A stretch of 64,000 nucleotides of DNA, from contig JAVLRN010000020.1 of NCBI GenBank assembly GCA_032821775.1, positions 62,001 through 126,000 of the forward strand, read 5' to 3'. This stretch comes from Sanguinoderma infundibulare (taxonomy: Eukaryota > Basidiomycota > Agaricomycetes > Polyporales > Polyporaceae). A program made the position numbers and the translations under genes. The notes under the pieces were generated by a model. The model had not been told where the DNA came from and ran no database searches. It was given only the letters and a program-made list of their open reading frames with translations. Positions 20,278 to 34,100 of this stretch are shown in pieces. Numbering within the stretch: the stretch's first letter is position 1; each line of letters starts with the position of its first letter.

Positions 20278-23200
20278 AAGGTGGATTCGCTTTCGGTTTG
20301 CGTTATGGCGCGTCTTCGAGCGGCTTGTTGACGTGAACTTTGACGAGCCGTTTCCCCTTACAGTTCGTATTTTACATTGCTTCTAGTGGCCACAATGGCC
20401 CCTCAGCCATTCTAGGTGGCGAGAAGCCGGTGCTGGCGCCGGACCGATCCTACACTTACGTACAAGATCAGGGATGCAATGGACGAAACGTCATATTCCG
20501 ATTCACTGCGGCCGAGGGTGCATGAGGCCTCCGCCACAAGGGCGTCAAACCCGAAAATGGCGAGCATCGCTCGCAAGCCCCGACTCTCGTCGGTGCTGGC
20601 GTAGTGCAGCAGATGCCGGCGAGTGGGGGAAACGTGGTTTTAGTTCTCCCAGAGCTTCGCTTGATCCCACGGGGTTTCGTCCGGCCTGTTGGTTCACCCC
20701 TATTTCTTACTCGCTTGCGCTTCCAGCCCCCACGCCTGTCGCCATCCTTTCTCGGTCATTTTCGCGCATCCAGGCTCTCTTCGCTCGCGATCAACCTCTC
20801 ATGCTGGACGAAAACGCGACTGCTTCTCCGGCCAAGGCGGCCCCTCACGCTAGCGGGAGTGGTTCTCACTCTGGTGCCTCTGGACCGGAACCTCCTCCTG
20901 GAAACAGTGCCTTTATGCGAGGAGAAGAAGCCCATCGGTCTCGCGGGAGCAAAATCCTTCAGAACAAGAGCAGGAGCGTAGCGGCGTGCCTTGCCGTGTT
21001 CCTCAGGTTGTGCGTCGGAGCGGATCCCACACGCCTACCTCCGCTGAAGCCCTCACTACCCAACCAACTCAGATTCTCCAGGTTCTTGTTGAAGAAGCTG
21101 CAGCCCGTCGGATCACGATGGTCCAACTCGAAACTCGACTCGAGGAGATCCACGCTACCCTTGAGGAAGCAGGAGACGCTGTCGCTGACGGGAGCCTCGT
21201 GGGGAGTAAGAGGAGGAACGATGAGAGTCACCAGCTCCACCCTTCGGTGAGCAGTCAAGCACGGTCCTCTGCGATACACTTGCATGGCGTCTCCTTCGCT
21301 CTCGAGCGAGACCCGCTTGACAAGTCCGCGTCGGACCGCGGAGGGCTCGTAATCCTGGACTGTCGGTATACAAGTTCGCTCTCAGCACACGGTGAGTGAT
21401 CATGTCCTTCGGCGATGAAACGGTCTCCGTCGATGACGTGGGGATCACATGGCTCACCTTACTTCTTACGCATAGTCCCGGCTTTGAATAGACGGACATG
21501 ACGTTCTCGCATGCGTTCCCAATTCCCATTGTCGTCCGAGAACGCGGCGGAGCCAAGGTCACCAGAGCACCTCTTGAAATACGGACGAAAAGTGTCGTGC
21601 AGAGCGTTACGTGTCGTCGAGAAATAGAGGCAACTACAGGCGTCGGTCGCAGAGCGCTTCATCTATTGAACACCGGTTCCCCTCAACTGCACGAACGATG
21701 CGGCTCCGCGACATCCGCAGCACCGACATAGAGGAGCGCAAGCAGCGGGCGAAGGAGGGGTGGCTCAGCGTCACCTGCTGGCATGACTGCCAGGTCGTCG
21801 CCGTCGGTCATTCCTCGCGGAAGCCCGTTGCCCATCTTGGCAAGGCCGTCCAGTCGGTTTCGACCTGCAACATATTTCGGAACGTGCGGTATGTGTGCTT
21901 TGTGCGAGTACGATTATCGTCTGATGAATCGCCTCGGAGAAGCAGCTACGTTATGTTCTGAGGGGGGAGCGTCGCCCGTCCGACATTACATCGTGGAATT
22001 TCTGTGGTTACGGTGAACTTTATCGGCTATGTGGTTGTGAGCTGATCATCTGTATGATCTCCATCTCCGTTTCAAAGGACGCCCATAAATCTCTTCTAGA
22101 CACAATGGTGCTTCGATCTGCTGGTTGTGGTTCGTTCTGCTATGGCGCGTGTTTTTCTATCTCTACCATCACACAGCTTGCCATATATTTTGCGTTCCGC
22201 AGGTGCCGTTCTTCCCCCCCATGATCATCGTGGACGCGATGTTCTTCGCCCGCAGAATGCGGTTTATCTCGAGATCGCGACGATATGTCAAGGACCCGAC
22301 CGCACTCCGACCGCATCCGAATTACCATGGACGTCTAGACACATTCTGGCGCCGCGCGCGTCCCAAGTGCTGATCTTCTCGTCCTAGGCTATTGCTACCA
22401 CCTTTCACTCACCATCTTCCATCTTCTCTGAGTGGGATCGGGATCTGTCTGCGCCTGACCCCCGTTCCTTGCTGCGTGTTGTTTCAAGATCCGGACTCTT
22501 GACAGCGACCCCTTCCTAGGATTCTGCGGCTCATTCTGTGGGATCTTAGCATACTGGGTTCTTCCATTCGTCTGCCTGGTTCCGACCTCGGCTACGGCCT
22601 CTGGTCGCCACCGTGCACGCCCCGCTCTCATGGCGTTCGAAAGTGCGCATTGCGGTTCCACCCAGCGAGGCCATCGAGGGCATCTCGATTCTCGAGCCCA
22701 GGCCGCCGCTTCGGGACGAGGACCGTTGCGCCGAGTCTAACTCTTCGCCTTTCCAAGCAGGCTTCACCGCCGCAACCAGCGCGCCCGTCGGCCCCAAGAT
22801 TTCCCTCCTGATCGCGCCATTCGTTCCACATGCTCGTCGGCCACGAGCGGCGGCGACGGATCCGATTGGCATGGTCAAGGGCCTCGAGGCTCGAGGCTCG
22901 TCGGCCACGGTCAAGCTCAACACCGGTTTCCCGCACTTGCTTGGCCCCGCTCCAGGCTTTCCGGCTGCAGTTTCCATGGGCGTGCGCGCGCATCCCGGTG
23001 TCTCGTTCTTTCCATCTGGAGCCAGGACGGCAGCGAGAGGAGAGGGCACGAGGCTGGCGGACTTCGACTTGGGGCGGCGGCCCCGAGACTCTGAGCGAGC
23101 CCTGCCTTGTATGGACGCGGCGTTCAAGCTTCGGAATGCGAACATCCCAAAGCCAAACCCAAAGCTGGCTGGGCGGGAGTTTCGAACTTTGGAGTTGCAT

Positions 23201-26008
23201 GCGCGCGCACACCCTCAAACCCTACCGTGTGACGTACGACGTATCGCGCACGCATGGACTGGGTGGACCGTCGGCTGCGACGTGCGACAAGACTGGCCGC
23301 GGCGGAGGGGAGACGGGCGAGCTCCAAGCGTATGTGCTGTATGGTCCGCGTCGCAGGCGTGCTGACGACGCGACGATGCGCGGTTCGCGTGCTGGAGCGA
23401 CACCACGTACAGGTCCCGCCAGGCGTGTGTACGTGTATTGCGCCCGCATCCGTACCGGGTAGCTTCCCTCCCCACGTTCCTGTGACATAAGTCATAACTC
23501 TTCCAACCAGTTCTCCCCTCAGAACCCCACGCCCCATCCCGCGCACCGCTCCCGGGACCTGGCCGCCTGGAGGGTAGCAGCCTCGCAAGCCAGGCTGGAC
23601 CATTCAGGCGGACGGATGGGCAGACGAACAAGAAAAGGCAGCTCCGGCCTGGCACTCGCAAGCGTTTGCGTTTGCGAATCAGCAGCGATCGAATGTGGCA
23701 TGCGAGTCCGGATCGGGAATTAGGAGGTAATACGAGAGGTGCGTCGCAGGCGGGCCCTGCTTTCGTTTACGTACGCCAGATCGAACGCGCCTCACCCAGG
23801 TCCTGCTTAGTCGCTCATCCGAAAGGCCGAGTTGGGGAATGCCGTCCCCGCCATCACGTACGGTTACGACGCTCGTACGAACGGTCTGTCCTGCGGTCGA
23901 CCCTGCTTTCCTGGTCATCCATCCTTCCGTGGGCTTCCTGCCAGGCCTGGATACAGAATCGGCTTGCTTCGTCGCACACGCACTTGTGAAGAAGTTTCGG
24001 GATTCCGGGACTTGCGCCTCCTCGGCAGCAGATTTGGGTTCGAGATTTGATTCCCGGAGAGGCGTGTGCGGAGGATGGAGGAAATAGTGCGGGCCCGGGG
24101 GCGTGCCGTGCCACTCACTGCGAGCGGACGTATGCCGTACGAGATTGGCTCTGCGACGTTCGGCGGATGACTCTTATGGCTCAGGCGGAGGGGATATCAC
24201 TGCGTATTATCAAAGTGCAGTCGATGCTCGTGTTTGCAGCGGCGTCGGCAAACGGTAGCCTTCCTGGCGAGGCGAACTCGCCAGTGCCGTCGACTGGAGA
24301 TCCATCCCCATTTCCCTCGTAAGACCGCTGCCATCCGTCGTCTCTTTTCCTCGCGGACGACTGCTCTCGGCCGTTAACCGACGGCGGAACAAATACGCCC
24401 GAATAGCCACGACGCGCCTAGGGACTGCATTTCGATATTCGAACGACTGTCTGGTGCACTCGCGTTCGATGGCTCAACACCGAAGGGAAGCCTTCGTATT
24501 CGCCAAAGAACGCAAGGCCAAGCGAGACTGCACACGTTGTGGGCAATTATAACTAGCCGCGCTTCGAAGAAACTCCGGACTCCGCAGGACGCAGACGTTC
24601 TGTTGGTTCTTTGTGTGGAGCCAACAAGAGAGGCAGTTCGTGTTCCCTTGCGTTGTTTGCATGGCGTGGCGCAGGTTTCTGACAAATATGATGCATTCGT
24701 TGACGCTCAGAGGCACTCCCGCATCTCGTGCGCGAGGAAGGTAACACCGGATTGCTTGGCGCGTGGGCGAGCTTAACTTGCAGGGCTACATATACGCGAG
24801 TCAGGTTTCTTCTCCGCTGGCCACATGCACGTCGCAGCCGAGAAGGAGCGTTTGATGGACGCACGCCCAAGGATAGCCAAGGATGGCCCCCAGCCGACCG
24901 CCGCGGGCCACGGCGTTGTCTCATTCCTGCTCCGTTCGCCAACGCGACTGGCCCGTCGCGAGGCGCCGCCACAGGAAACCTGGGCTGGTGGCGCGGACCG
25001 AGCTTGCCGCGCCTGTTCCGTACTGGTCTCGCTGTCGCCGCTGCAGGGATGCAGGGTTTGGGTGTGCGCATGTGCACGCCCGCGGTGCGCAGGGGCTCTC
25101 GATGCGGCGCCCATGCGGCATTAGGAATCCTAAAGTTGTGGAAGCGGCGGAGGGAAGACGTCTCTCGGAGGCGGTGGGTTACGCTGACAGTAGGCTCTCG
25201 GAGGCCATCGTGACGAGTGAGTGCCGCCCGGATCGTGCTCAGGTGGGGGCCGAGCATGAGAAAAAAGGAAAGGACGTTGTAGACGGCTCGCGGACGGTTG
25301 GCCAGTCAGGAGCTGGAGAGCGACGATTGATGACCAGGAGCCCGAAAGGTGACTATTACGGGCGTGGCACGAGGCGAGGGCAGGGACGTGAATCTTGCGG
25401 TTTGCGAGTTCCGCAGTCGACATGCGCCCGGATGCGATCGGAGGCCGCGTCAACGTCAATGTCCGTGTACGTGAGTCGGTGGCAGGAGGGTGGTGGTGCT
25501 GTGGCAAGGGGACCGAGGACTAATGGATACGTTTTGCGGCTGGCGGCGTCGTAGCTGTCTCAGGTGGTCCATGTCTGAGATTACGCACGCCTGCGTGGGA
25601 CTCCCTGTCCCTGGTTGTGCGCCTTTCCGGGTTTGGAAAGACGTTCATCTGCGAGCAACTCCGCCAGGTCAGGGTCGGGCTTTCTAACTCGCCGTAATTA
25701 CCACTTATCGCCCTGCATTTTGCCCAGACAAGTGCCCTATTAATCTCGCGATTCGCGCCGCCACCGGCCTGACGCGGGCTTCGGGGAGAGCAGTCGACCT
25801 TCCAAAACGGCGGCGAGGTCTGCTTCGAAGTGTATTGGATCTTGACAAGTATCGTGCCTTTAGCGCGGGCGGCAGTCGAACGGTTCTCTCGCATGCGCAT
25901 CCGAGTCCGATGAGACGCACACGAGGCGACGCCAACAACTTATAAACCCGCCCCCGTCATCGTCTCGCCCGCCTCCGCCTCCCCCTTCCTCCCTCCCCAC
26001 ACTCCATA
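20278..26008. other. Gene-poor 5.7-kb stretch
   Basis: No recognisable gene. The best coding candidate is around 20470-21400: a frame rich in Ser/Gly/Pro (region GSGSHSGASGPEPPPG) followed, after a frame change near 20978-21006, by a helical part (QLETRLEEIHATLEEA). The 29-nt gap that would join them is too short for a normal intron. From 22.4 to 25.9 kb there are only overlapping long GC-rich frames on both strands without domain features. No tRNA, inverted-repeat element or simple repeat stood out. Confidence 0.5.
25941..25946 (+). promoter_or_regulatory. TATA box of the BCS1-like gene
   Basis: TATAAA, 63-68 nt upstream of the ATG at 26009, followed by a pyrimidine-rich leader. Confidence 0.5.
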
Positions 26009-29000
26009 ATGGAAACCATAAAGAGCTTGCTTTCGCCCTTCACGGGTAATAGCAACCCCATTCAGGATACATTGGTCAGTCCTCCGCCGCGGCGCGTCCC
26101 TCTCGTTCTGTTCTGATGTTCTCTTCCTTTTGTCGCCGCGCGCAGAAACTCGTCGTTATTGGCGGGACGGTAGAGACCGCGCGGAGGGCGTCGGTCTCGG
26201 CATGGAACGGGTTCATAGACTGTGAGTTGCCTCCTTCGGACAACCGTCGGCCTTACCGGGCGCGCACCTGACCGCGCCATCCATCGTCGCCGACAGCGTT
26301 CTTCCTGACCGCGCACTTCAGTCAAGAAGACTACCCGTACGATTGGTACGTCTCACGTCTCCATCTCTTCCTACACCGCCCTTCTCTTCCCGCACGTCAA
26401 GCTCCCGGTGTGCCCTTCCTTTTTCTACCACATCCGCACGTTCCGCCTTGGGTTCCGAATGCGGCGCGTCAGACAACGTTTGCTGATGAACTGCGCGTCC
26501 ATCAGGCTGATGCATTGGCTGTCCAAGGCGCGCACACTGCTTTCTCCGTCGGCAAGGCATTCCAGACTGAGACGAATATACACATTTAGCAACCCGCATG
26601 GGGCCGCAGCCGGGAATTCGACATCACCACGCGCTCCGTCAGCCGGCATGGTCTGACACAGAAGACGACCGGAGATCTTGAAGACGAGGAAGAGGATGAC
26701 GACGAGGACGCGGGCGAGTTCTCGCAGGGGGGCGGCCGCAAACGCAAAGGTGAGCGCCCATATAATGCAGCCGGAGGCGCGACCGCCGCCGAGGACCAAG
26801 GAACGCGACGCTGATTGCCCTTCGCCTTCGCGAACCCGCCACCGCACCCGTACGGTTTTTCCGTCACCGGTAACCAGTCGCGATCGTGCCGAGTATGGGT
26901 AAGTGGCCCATCATTTTCTTATTTGCGTCTACATGACATCATCCTTATTATTCCTTGCTCCGCGCTCCGTCGGGCAGATACGACGCACACCATCTACTAC
27001 CGTGGCCACTGGCTTCGTGTGAGTTTCTTGATTTCCCGAGCTTTCTGTGATGCACGCAGCAAACGGGACAGAGCATTCTGATGAACGATCACATATACCA
27101 GATAACTCGCACGAAGCGCTTCCAGGACTACGGCTCCTGTGCTGAGCTCAAAATAAGGTATCCATTTTGCTTTCGCGTCTCTGACGCTTCCATCGCCCGC
27201 ATCACGGCACTCTAATGCGCCCTGTCACATACAGCGTCGTCGCGCGGAACAACGACATTCTCAAGCGCCTCGTGCTCGAAGCGAAGCGTGAGTACGAAAA
27301 GGATGCGGAGCACCGCGTGCACATCTTCATGGCGGATACGTACGTATGATGCGCTGATGTTCATTGCACCGGCCCGCCCTGACATGACCCATTTCTGCCC
27401 GTCGGCTATCTCACACATACGCCGCACATGTCGCATGTGTCTGCAGCACGTACGGCTGCTGGCGATGGAACGGCGCGCGCCAGAAGCGGCCCATGAGCTC
27501 GATCGTGCTCGAGCCTGGTGTCAAGGACATGATCCTTGCGGACTGCAAGGACTTCCTTTCCTCCGAAGACTGGTGAGTTGCATCTGCGCCCCTGTGTCGG
27601 CCCCCGAGGTGGTCCTGTGATGGACGGTTCGCTGACACCCGCCATCTTTCGTTCCCAGGTATGCCGAGAGGGGTTAGTAAAATGGCGACCGGGTGGTGCT
27701 GCTGTCGGAGTTGGCTGACGTTCTCCCGACAGGCATTCCATTCCGCCGCGGCTATCTGCTGCACGGGGTCCCGGGGAGGTGCGCATTCGTCTGCTTGCTC
27801 CGGGTGTTCTCGTGCACTCAATCGCCATCGTCCCTGCCAGTGGGAAGACGTCGCTCATTCATAGCCTGGCGGGTGAGCTTGGGCTCGACATCTATGTCGT
27901 CAGCCTCTCGTCAAAGGGGTGAGGACCCTGCAGGATGCGTATTCCAACAGAAATAGCCCAGAGGTGTGCTGACCTTTGTCGTTTGTGCATCGTGTGTGGC
28001 AGGATGAGCGATAATACGCTGACGACGCTCATGGGCAACGTGCCATCGAGGTTCGTATCTCAGATTGATGCAAACTGTATTCAAACTGTGGCCAGTGACC
28101 ATTTCGGGACTTGGCCACCCCAGCGCGCTCGGACCCGCGAGGACATACTGTGCTGACGCCGTACCTCACCAGGTGCATCCTCCTTCTCGAAGACCTCGAC
28201 GCGGCGTTTACACGCGGCATATCCCGAGACGAGTCCTCAACCGGCGTCCCGACGACTTCGTCCTCGTCGACCAGCACGTCCTCCGCCAAGAACAAAGACG
28301 ACAACAACGACGGGTCAACGCTCTCCCTGAGCGGTCTGCTGAACAGCCTCGACGGTGTCGCCGCCGCCGAGGGCCGGTAAGTCGGTCTTAAGTCCAAAAC
28401 ACCAATGCACCATTCGTGGCGCCTTCCTCTACCCCCACCTCCACCTCCGCTTCCGATCGTCCCACCTCATCCCCGCTCGCTGCGCCCTTGTGATCAGAAC
28501 TCGTGCTGACGTCCAGCATCTTGGTTCCGCAGCCTTCTGTTCGCGACCACGAACCATATCGAGCGCCTCGATCCTGCGCTCAGCCGCCCCGGGCGGATGG
28601 ACGTCTGGGTCAACTTCAAGCACGCCACCAAGTGGCAGGCGGAGGGCATCTTCAAGTGCTTCTTCCCCGCCAAGCCGAGTCCGGCCGCCGCCGCTGCCGC
28701 TGCCGCCAACGCAAGCGGAGAGACGAGCGAGAAGGGCAAGGGCAAGGACGCGGCGGTGGACGCGACGTCGTCGGCGGCGAACCTGGCCGAGTCGAAGCGC
28801 AAGCGTGCGGCGCACTCGATCCCGCTCCTGTCCGAGCAGGAGATCTCGGAGCTCGCGAAGCGCTTTGCGGACGCCATCCCTGAGAACGAGCTGAGCGTGA
28901 GTCATTTGCTGCTTGTTCGGCGTTTCCATTTGCGGGGGGGACCAGTGAGAATAATCGGTCGCTCCATTGAATGCAACAGGTCGCGTCCCTGCAAGGCTAT

Positions 29001-30200
29001 CTCCTCCGAAACAAGACCCGCCCGCGCGAGTGCGTGGACGAGGTCGCGGCATGGTGCGTGCTCGGCGTTTTGTTTTTCCCCTGGGCTTAGTCGCCGGTGG
29101 GGTGCATGTCGCTTATCTTCGCATGGCGCGACGTGCAGGGTCATCTCGGAGCGGGAAATGCGCGAGAAGCTCAAGAAAGAGAAGGAGGAGGTAAATAAAC
29201 GCTGCAGAGTTTTCTTTTCGCGTGCGCGGCCCATGAGCTTTCCCTGACGCTGACGTGCTGCGTGTGTGCCTTGCGACAGCGCGAAGCCAAGGAGAAGAAG
29301 GAAGCAGAGGAGAAATTGAGGAAGGAGGTGAGTCCCTGACGCGTTCTTTTACGTCCTTCTGGTCGTGACGTTTGCATTTGCATTGGGGTTCGGAGGCTTT
29401 TCATCTTTCCGCCTCGGGCTTTTCGCGTTTCAGTTTGACTTGGGTGATGTTGCGGACGCTGACCCGTCGTACGTTTTCTTCTGCAGAAGGAGGAAGCCGA
29501 AGCGAAAGAGGTATTGTGGCACCACGTCCGACGATCTCGCGAATGACAGCCGCGCTGACTCTTTTTACGTCGCCCACTTTCTCTTCGCGTGCGCCAGAAG
29601 GAGGAACAGGCTGCGAAAGAGGTATGATCGTCGCCAACAGAGTCATTCCACGCCCCCGCTTTTTTTGCCGTACGAGTGTAGCTCACGCATCATTCGCGCG
29701 CACGTTGCACACAGAAGCTTGAGAAGGAACTGCTCCAGCTCCAGCTGCAGCAACTGCAACCGCCGTCGCAGAAGAAGGAGGCGCGCGTCAAGTCGAAACG
29801 CCGCGAGGCTAAGGCGGCGGCGGCAGCAGCAGCAGCAGCAGCGGTCGCGCCTGTGGACGGCGGCGCGCAGCCATCGTCGCCCGCGCTCGAGCCGTCCTCG
29901 GACTCGGCGACGTCGACTTCGTCCGAGTCCGAGAACACGAGCGGCGCGGACGCAGACTCGGAAGAGAGCGTCACGTCCGAGGAGGAGGAGGCCGAGAAGG
30001 GGACGACGGCCAAGTCGTCCGAGAAGTGGGTCGCCGTCAAGGCGGAACACCCGCAGGCCCATGCCCAGGCCACCGCCGCTGTGCCCGAACCCGAACACGA
30101 GCCCGCATCCGAGACGGAAAGCGAAGCCGAGGCCGAAACCGCAACCGAAAGCGAGTCGCAGCCGGCGGACATGACCGCGACCGCGACACCGGGCGAGTGA
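26009..30200 (+). CDS. BCS1-like AAA ATPase, 22 exons
   Basis: Twenty-two exons close in frame to 727 aa: 26009-26074, 26146-26221, 26297-26345, 26506-26527, 26590-26749, 26878-26898, 26978-27018, 27102-27157, 27235-27339, 27447-27572, 27659-27672, 27733-27778, 27841-27918, 28003-28050, 28173-28376, 28533-28896, 28980-29053, 29139-29190, 29280-29327, 29487-29510, 29598-29621, 29715-30200. It has the BCS1 N-terminal segment (RASVSAWNGFIDS, HFSQEDYPYDW, THTIYYRGHWLR), Walker A (GVPGSGKTS), Walker B (LLLEDLDAAF) and the second region (FATTNHIERLDPALSRPGRMD). BCS1 is the mitochondrial inner-membrane translocase for the Rieske protein; this longer fungal type has a charged coiled-coil and acidic tail, so its exact role is uncertain. 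Exon 4 uses a GC donor (26528), inferred from the family sequence. Confidence 0.85.
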
Positions 30201-31122
30201 GGTGCTCCCAACGCCGCACCCTCCCCGCTGCCTGCCGAAAACCGGCACCGCGTCGGTCCGGTGCCTGTCGTTGCTGTCCCTCCTTCCGCTCCCGCCTGTG
30301 CTGTGTCTCTGGTGTGCTATGCTGTGGTCTCGCTGGTCGATTGTCTGGGTTGCTCTCTCTGTACAGTTGTTGTCCTGCGCCATCCCCCACCCCTCCATCC
30401 CTCCCCCTCACCCGCATCCCATTCGCTCCCTCCCGTCCCGTGCTGAGAGCTGCGTTAATGGCGCTCAGTCGGCGGCCCGTCTCGTTCTCGTCTCGCATAT
30501 CACATAGATGCTTTTTTTTCTTGTACGTACCCGCTGACGCTTTGCCTGTAATGATGTGTTACCCCACCGCCCGCCACGCTGTTCGCTCCTGTACAACGTT
30601 AATGATCTTTTGCTCGCGCGCCGCACGCACATACACGCTCGTGGGCGCCGCACGCCAGTTATGTAGTTTCCGACACGACGTACATAGATTTCTAATGCAC
30701 GCAAGCGTGCGCACATGCATCCATGTTTTGATCGCGATCGTCCTGTGATGGGTTCTTCCGAGAATGAACTTGCCTTGCGGCATTCGTATTAAGTATGAAC
30801 TCGACGTGGCGTGAAGTGGAGGTAATGGTCATGTAAACTGCAACTGTAACGAGAGAGAAAGTATGTAGGGACTAGAGTACGTACGGTACGGATACGATGT
30901 GTGCGAAGACGGACGCTAGAACCGAAGACAGGATGTAAGACGACAAAGCAGATTCTAGTTGTAGACCGAGAGCGTGCTGTGAGCAACATACTATACGTGT
31001 GTGGTCGTCATCGTCAACATACGCCAGTAACTTGTACATACGTATGTGCGCGTGAAGCAGCAACTCCATTTTCCAATCCGATTCTCATCCCCATCTAACT
31101 CCAATACCTGCCCCACAACCGA
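30201..31122. other. Intergenic region between convergent genes
   Basis: Holds the 3' flanks of the BCS1-like gene (plus) and DNM1 (minus). No coding signal or repeat was identified. Confidence 0.6.
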
Positions 31123-34100
31123 CTACGTCGACTTGAGCGTGACCTCCGACAGCGTCTTGAACGCGTCCCGGTACGCGTCCAGGAGCGCCTTCACACGCGT
31201 GCGCTCCGCGACGAGCGCCTCGTCCTCGTTCAGGAGCTCCCCAAAGAGCTCGGGCTTGTAGAGCGCGGCGACGAGCCGGTTCTGGACCTGGTGCGAGGTG
31301 TTGTTGACGAGGAGGTGCATGATCGCCTTGGGGACGAGGTCCTGGATCGTCTGCCGGACGATGGCGAAGTAGGACTGGATGAGCGACCGGATCAGGTTCG
31401 TCTCCATCTCCTCGCGCATCGTCAGCTGCGAGCTCCCGTCGGACGCCTGCGGGGAAAGAGGGCGAGCGGACGTCAGTTTAGCTTGCGTGAGGTCATCGGG
31501 AGCGGCACAAGACGAAGAGCGCGGCGCTAGGTAGGAGCACAAACGTCACAGCATGTGCGGCGGGGCCGCCTCGCCGCGAAGCTCGAACACGCTGGGAAGC
31601 GAATAGCAGGCACGCGTACCACACCCGCATATGCTCCAGACTACAGACTGTGAACGCCAAACCACAAAAGCCACTCGCCGAGCACCATTCCGTGATTAAC
31701 TCCAAACCACAACCACCGGCGCGACCAACGAAAAGGAAAGAAAGAATACAACCCAAAAAGAAATCCCACACTCACCGCCTCGATATGCCTCCCCAAGCTC
31801 TTCATGTCATACGCCGCGTTGCTCCCCCTCTTGCCTCCCAGGCCGCTCTCCAGCCCAGGGATCTCCATCCCCCCCGCCGACACGTCCCGTCCCGTCGTCG
31901 TGATCCCGCCCGGGCCCGGGCTCCCGCGCTCGGCGTTCGGGCCGGACAGCGGGCCCGGGCCGTTCTGCCCAAAGAAGTAGTTCAAGAACGTCTCCTTTGC
32001 CGTGCCCGTCTGCGGCGACGTCCCCGGGGCACCCGCCGACGCGCCAGAGACGTTGCGCGAGGACGGCGTCGTGGTCGTGTCCCGGTGATGGTGGCTCTGG
32101 TGGTGTTTCCGCGGGGGGATCGCGACGCCGGCCGAGGTCGCTCGTGAACGCTCGTTGAGGGCGGAGGGCGACGATCGGCTGCCCGATACGCCGTTCGTGT
32201 TCGCATTGGGATTCGTCGGGGCGGGGGACTCGTCTTGCGAGTCGTCGTCGTCCGTGGGGGAGCCGACGCCGTTGGTGTATTCCACAGAGGAGGGCTGCGC
32301 GTTCCGTTTGTGGTAGTCGATCGATTTGTGCTGCAGTGATCAGAACAGATTGTAGGCGGGGGAGAGAACGGAGAGAGATGGACTTACTCGGGGTAGGATC
32401 TGCTTGGGCTGCGGGGCGGTCATCGCGCTCGCCGCGGCGGCCGAGCCCTGAATGAACGCGGGGTGGTTCGTGTTTATGTACGCCGTCTGGATGTCGATGA
32501 GGCTCTGGGTGTAATCCGTCGTGGGCCCGAGGCGTTCGCGGAGGAGCTCCGAGACGACCTCGACGAGCTGCGCGTGTAGTCGAGGGAACCGTTGGAGTTC
32601 CTGTAGATGGATGTCAGCGATATTGTATCGTAAGACACAGTGACAGCACTTACCGCGCTTGTGCAGTTATGACAAATCTTGACGAGCTCCTCGTACACAA
32701 GCTCTACGCACCGCAGACTGGGCGACTCTAGGAGCTTGATCTGCGGCTTCACGAGCAGGTCGAACGCGATCTCGGGCACGAACAAACTTGGGCGCGGGCC
32801 GGTCGAGTTCCGGATGGCCGTGCGGATGTCCTGGTTGTCGAGATTGTGCGTCGCGTCGATGGACGTCAGCGCGGCGCCAAATACGTCGTTGAAGATGTAG
32901 TATATCCGCGCGCCACCAGAGAGCTCCTTCGTCGAGATGTCCACGCTCGTGCCCTCTATCGACGCGACAAAGTCGCGCGCGAACTGCGTCATCAGTCGGA
33001 GGACGAGCGCGCCTTGCTACAGTTGGCACTTCGCGTTAGCATTGATCTCCTCTGTCAACATGGAACACCATACCTGGTTCTTATCCCCGTATATTGCCGC
33101 GTCCCCGAACGAGTTCAGCTCCTGCTGCGCCTGGCCCATGAGCGTGTTCAACCGCGCCTTCATATCTGGCAGCTTCTCTCTAATATGGTTCATGAGCACC
33201 TGGTTAAGCGTCTTGGCCAGGTGGCGCGTCCCGTTCTTGTGCGCGATGTTCCTGTACGCGGCGTGGTTCCGGAAGAACTCGGCCTCGCTCTCGAGCGCGT
33301 CCCCGAGCGGCTTCTCAGCGTTGATGTCCGCCTGGGAGCGGTTCACAACGCCGATGAAGCCAAGCTTGAGCGGGTAGATGCGCCCGGTAAGGATGTCGAG
33401 CGCGTTCGTGCCGGCATCCATGAGGTCAAGTTTGGTGAGGACGCCGATTGTGCGCCGGCCTTGGGGGTCGACGGACCGCGCGAGCTTGAGCGCTTCCGAG
33501 TTGGCCAGGTCGACGTTGGCGGCGGACACGGCGAGAATTACACTGGAGTGGGGGTATTAGATGCGCGATGTTTCTACTGCGGGAAGCGAGGGCGTACCAG
33601 TTGGGTTTGGAAATATAGTCGACGACGAGGCCGCGAATCTGCCGCTCAATGTCGCTTGGTTGGTCTCCTACTGGGATCTGGGGACGCGCCGGGGATGGTC
33701 AGTACAAATACGATGCGCGCGGACGTTTGCGAAGTTCAGAACACCGGAAGACGTATCGCGATGGGCTATGCCCGTTTGTGAGCGTAAAGGCTGAGTGCGC
33801 TCGATCGAACAGGCCGAGACGAGATACGCTAGTCCATGATGAATTTCGCATAAGCGGGTGGGTGACTGCCGGTCCTTCCAACTGAGACCACAATCATCCA
33901 AACGGAAAGCCCCTGACGATGCGAACCCCCTCGCGGCGACGGCAGGCAAGAAGCTCAAACGAGAGGTACGTGCGCACGTTCGATCCCCGTTTCACGCCGT
34001 GTAATTCGCGTGATATTCAGGCATCCAAGGCAGGTGCCTCCAATAAACGGAATCGTGAGTGCTCCCCTTCGCGTCCTTTCGCGTGCGACCACGCACGAAA

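Noticed and set aside
22613..23365. 250-aa open frame in the gene-poor interval
   Set aside because: No domain, no consistent codon pattern, and similar-length frames overlap it on both strands; GC content explains it.
24020..24060. Possible tRNA T-arm (GGTTCGA-like)
   Set aside because: No matching acceptor or anticodon stem around it.
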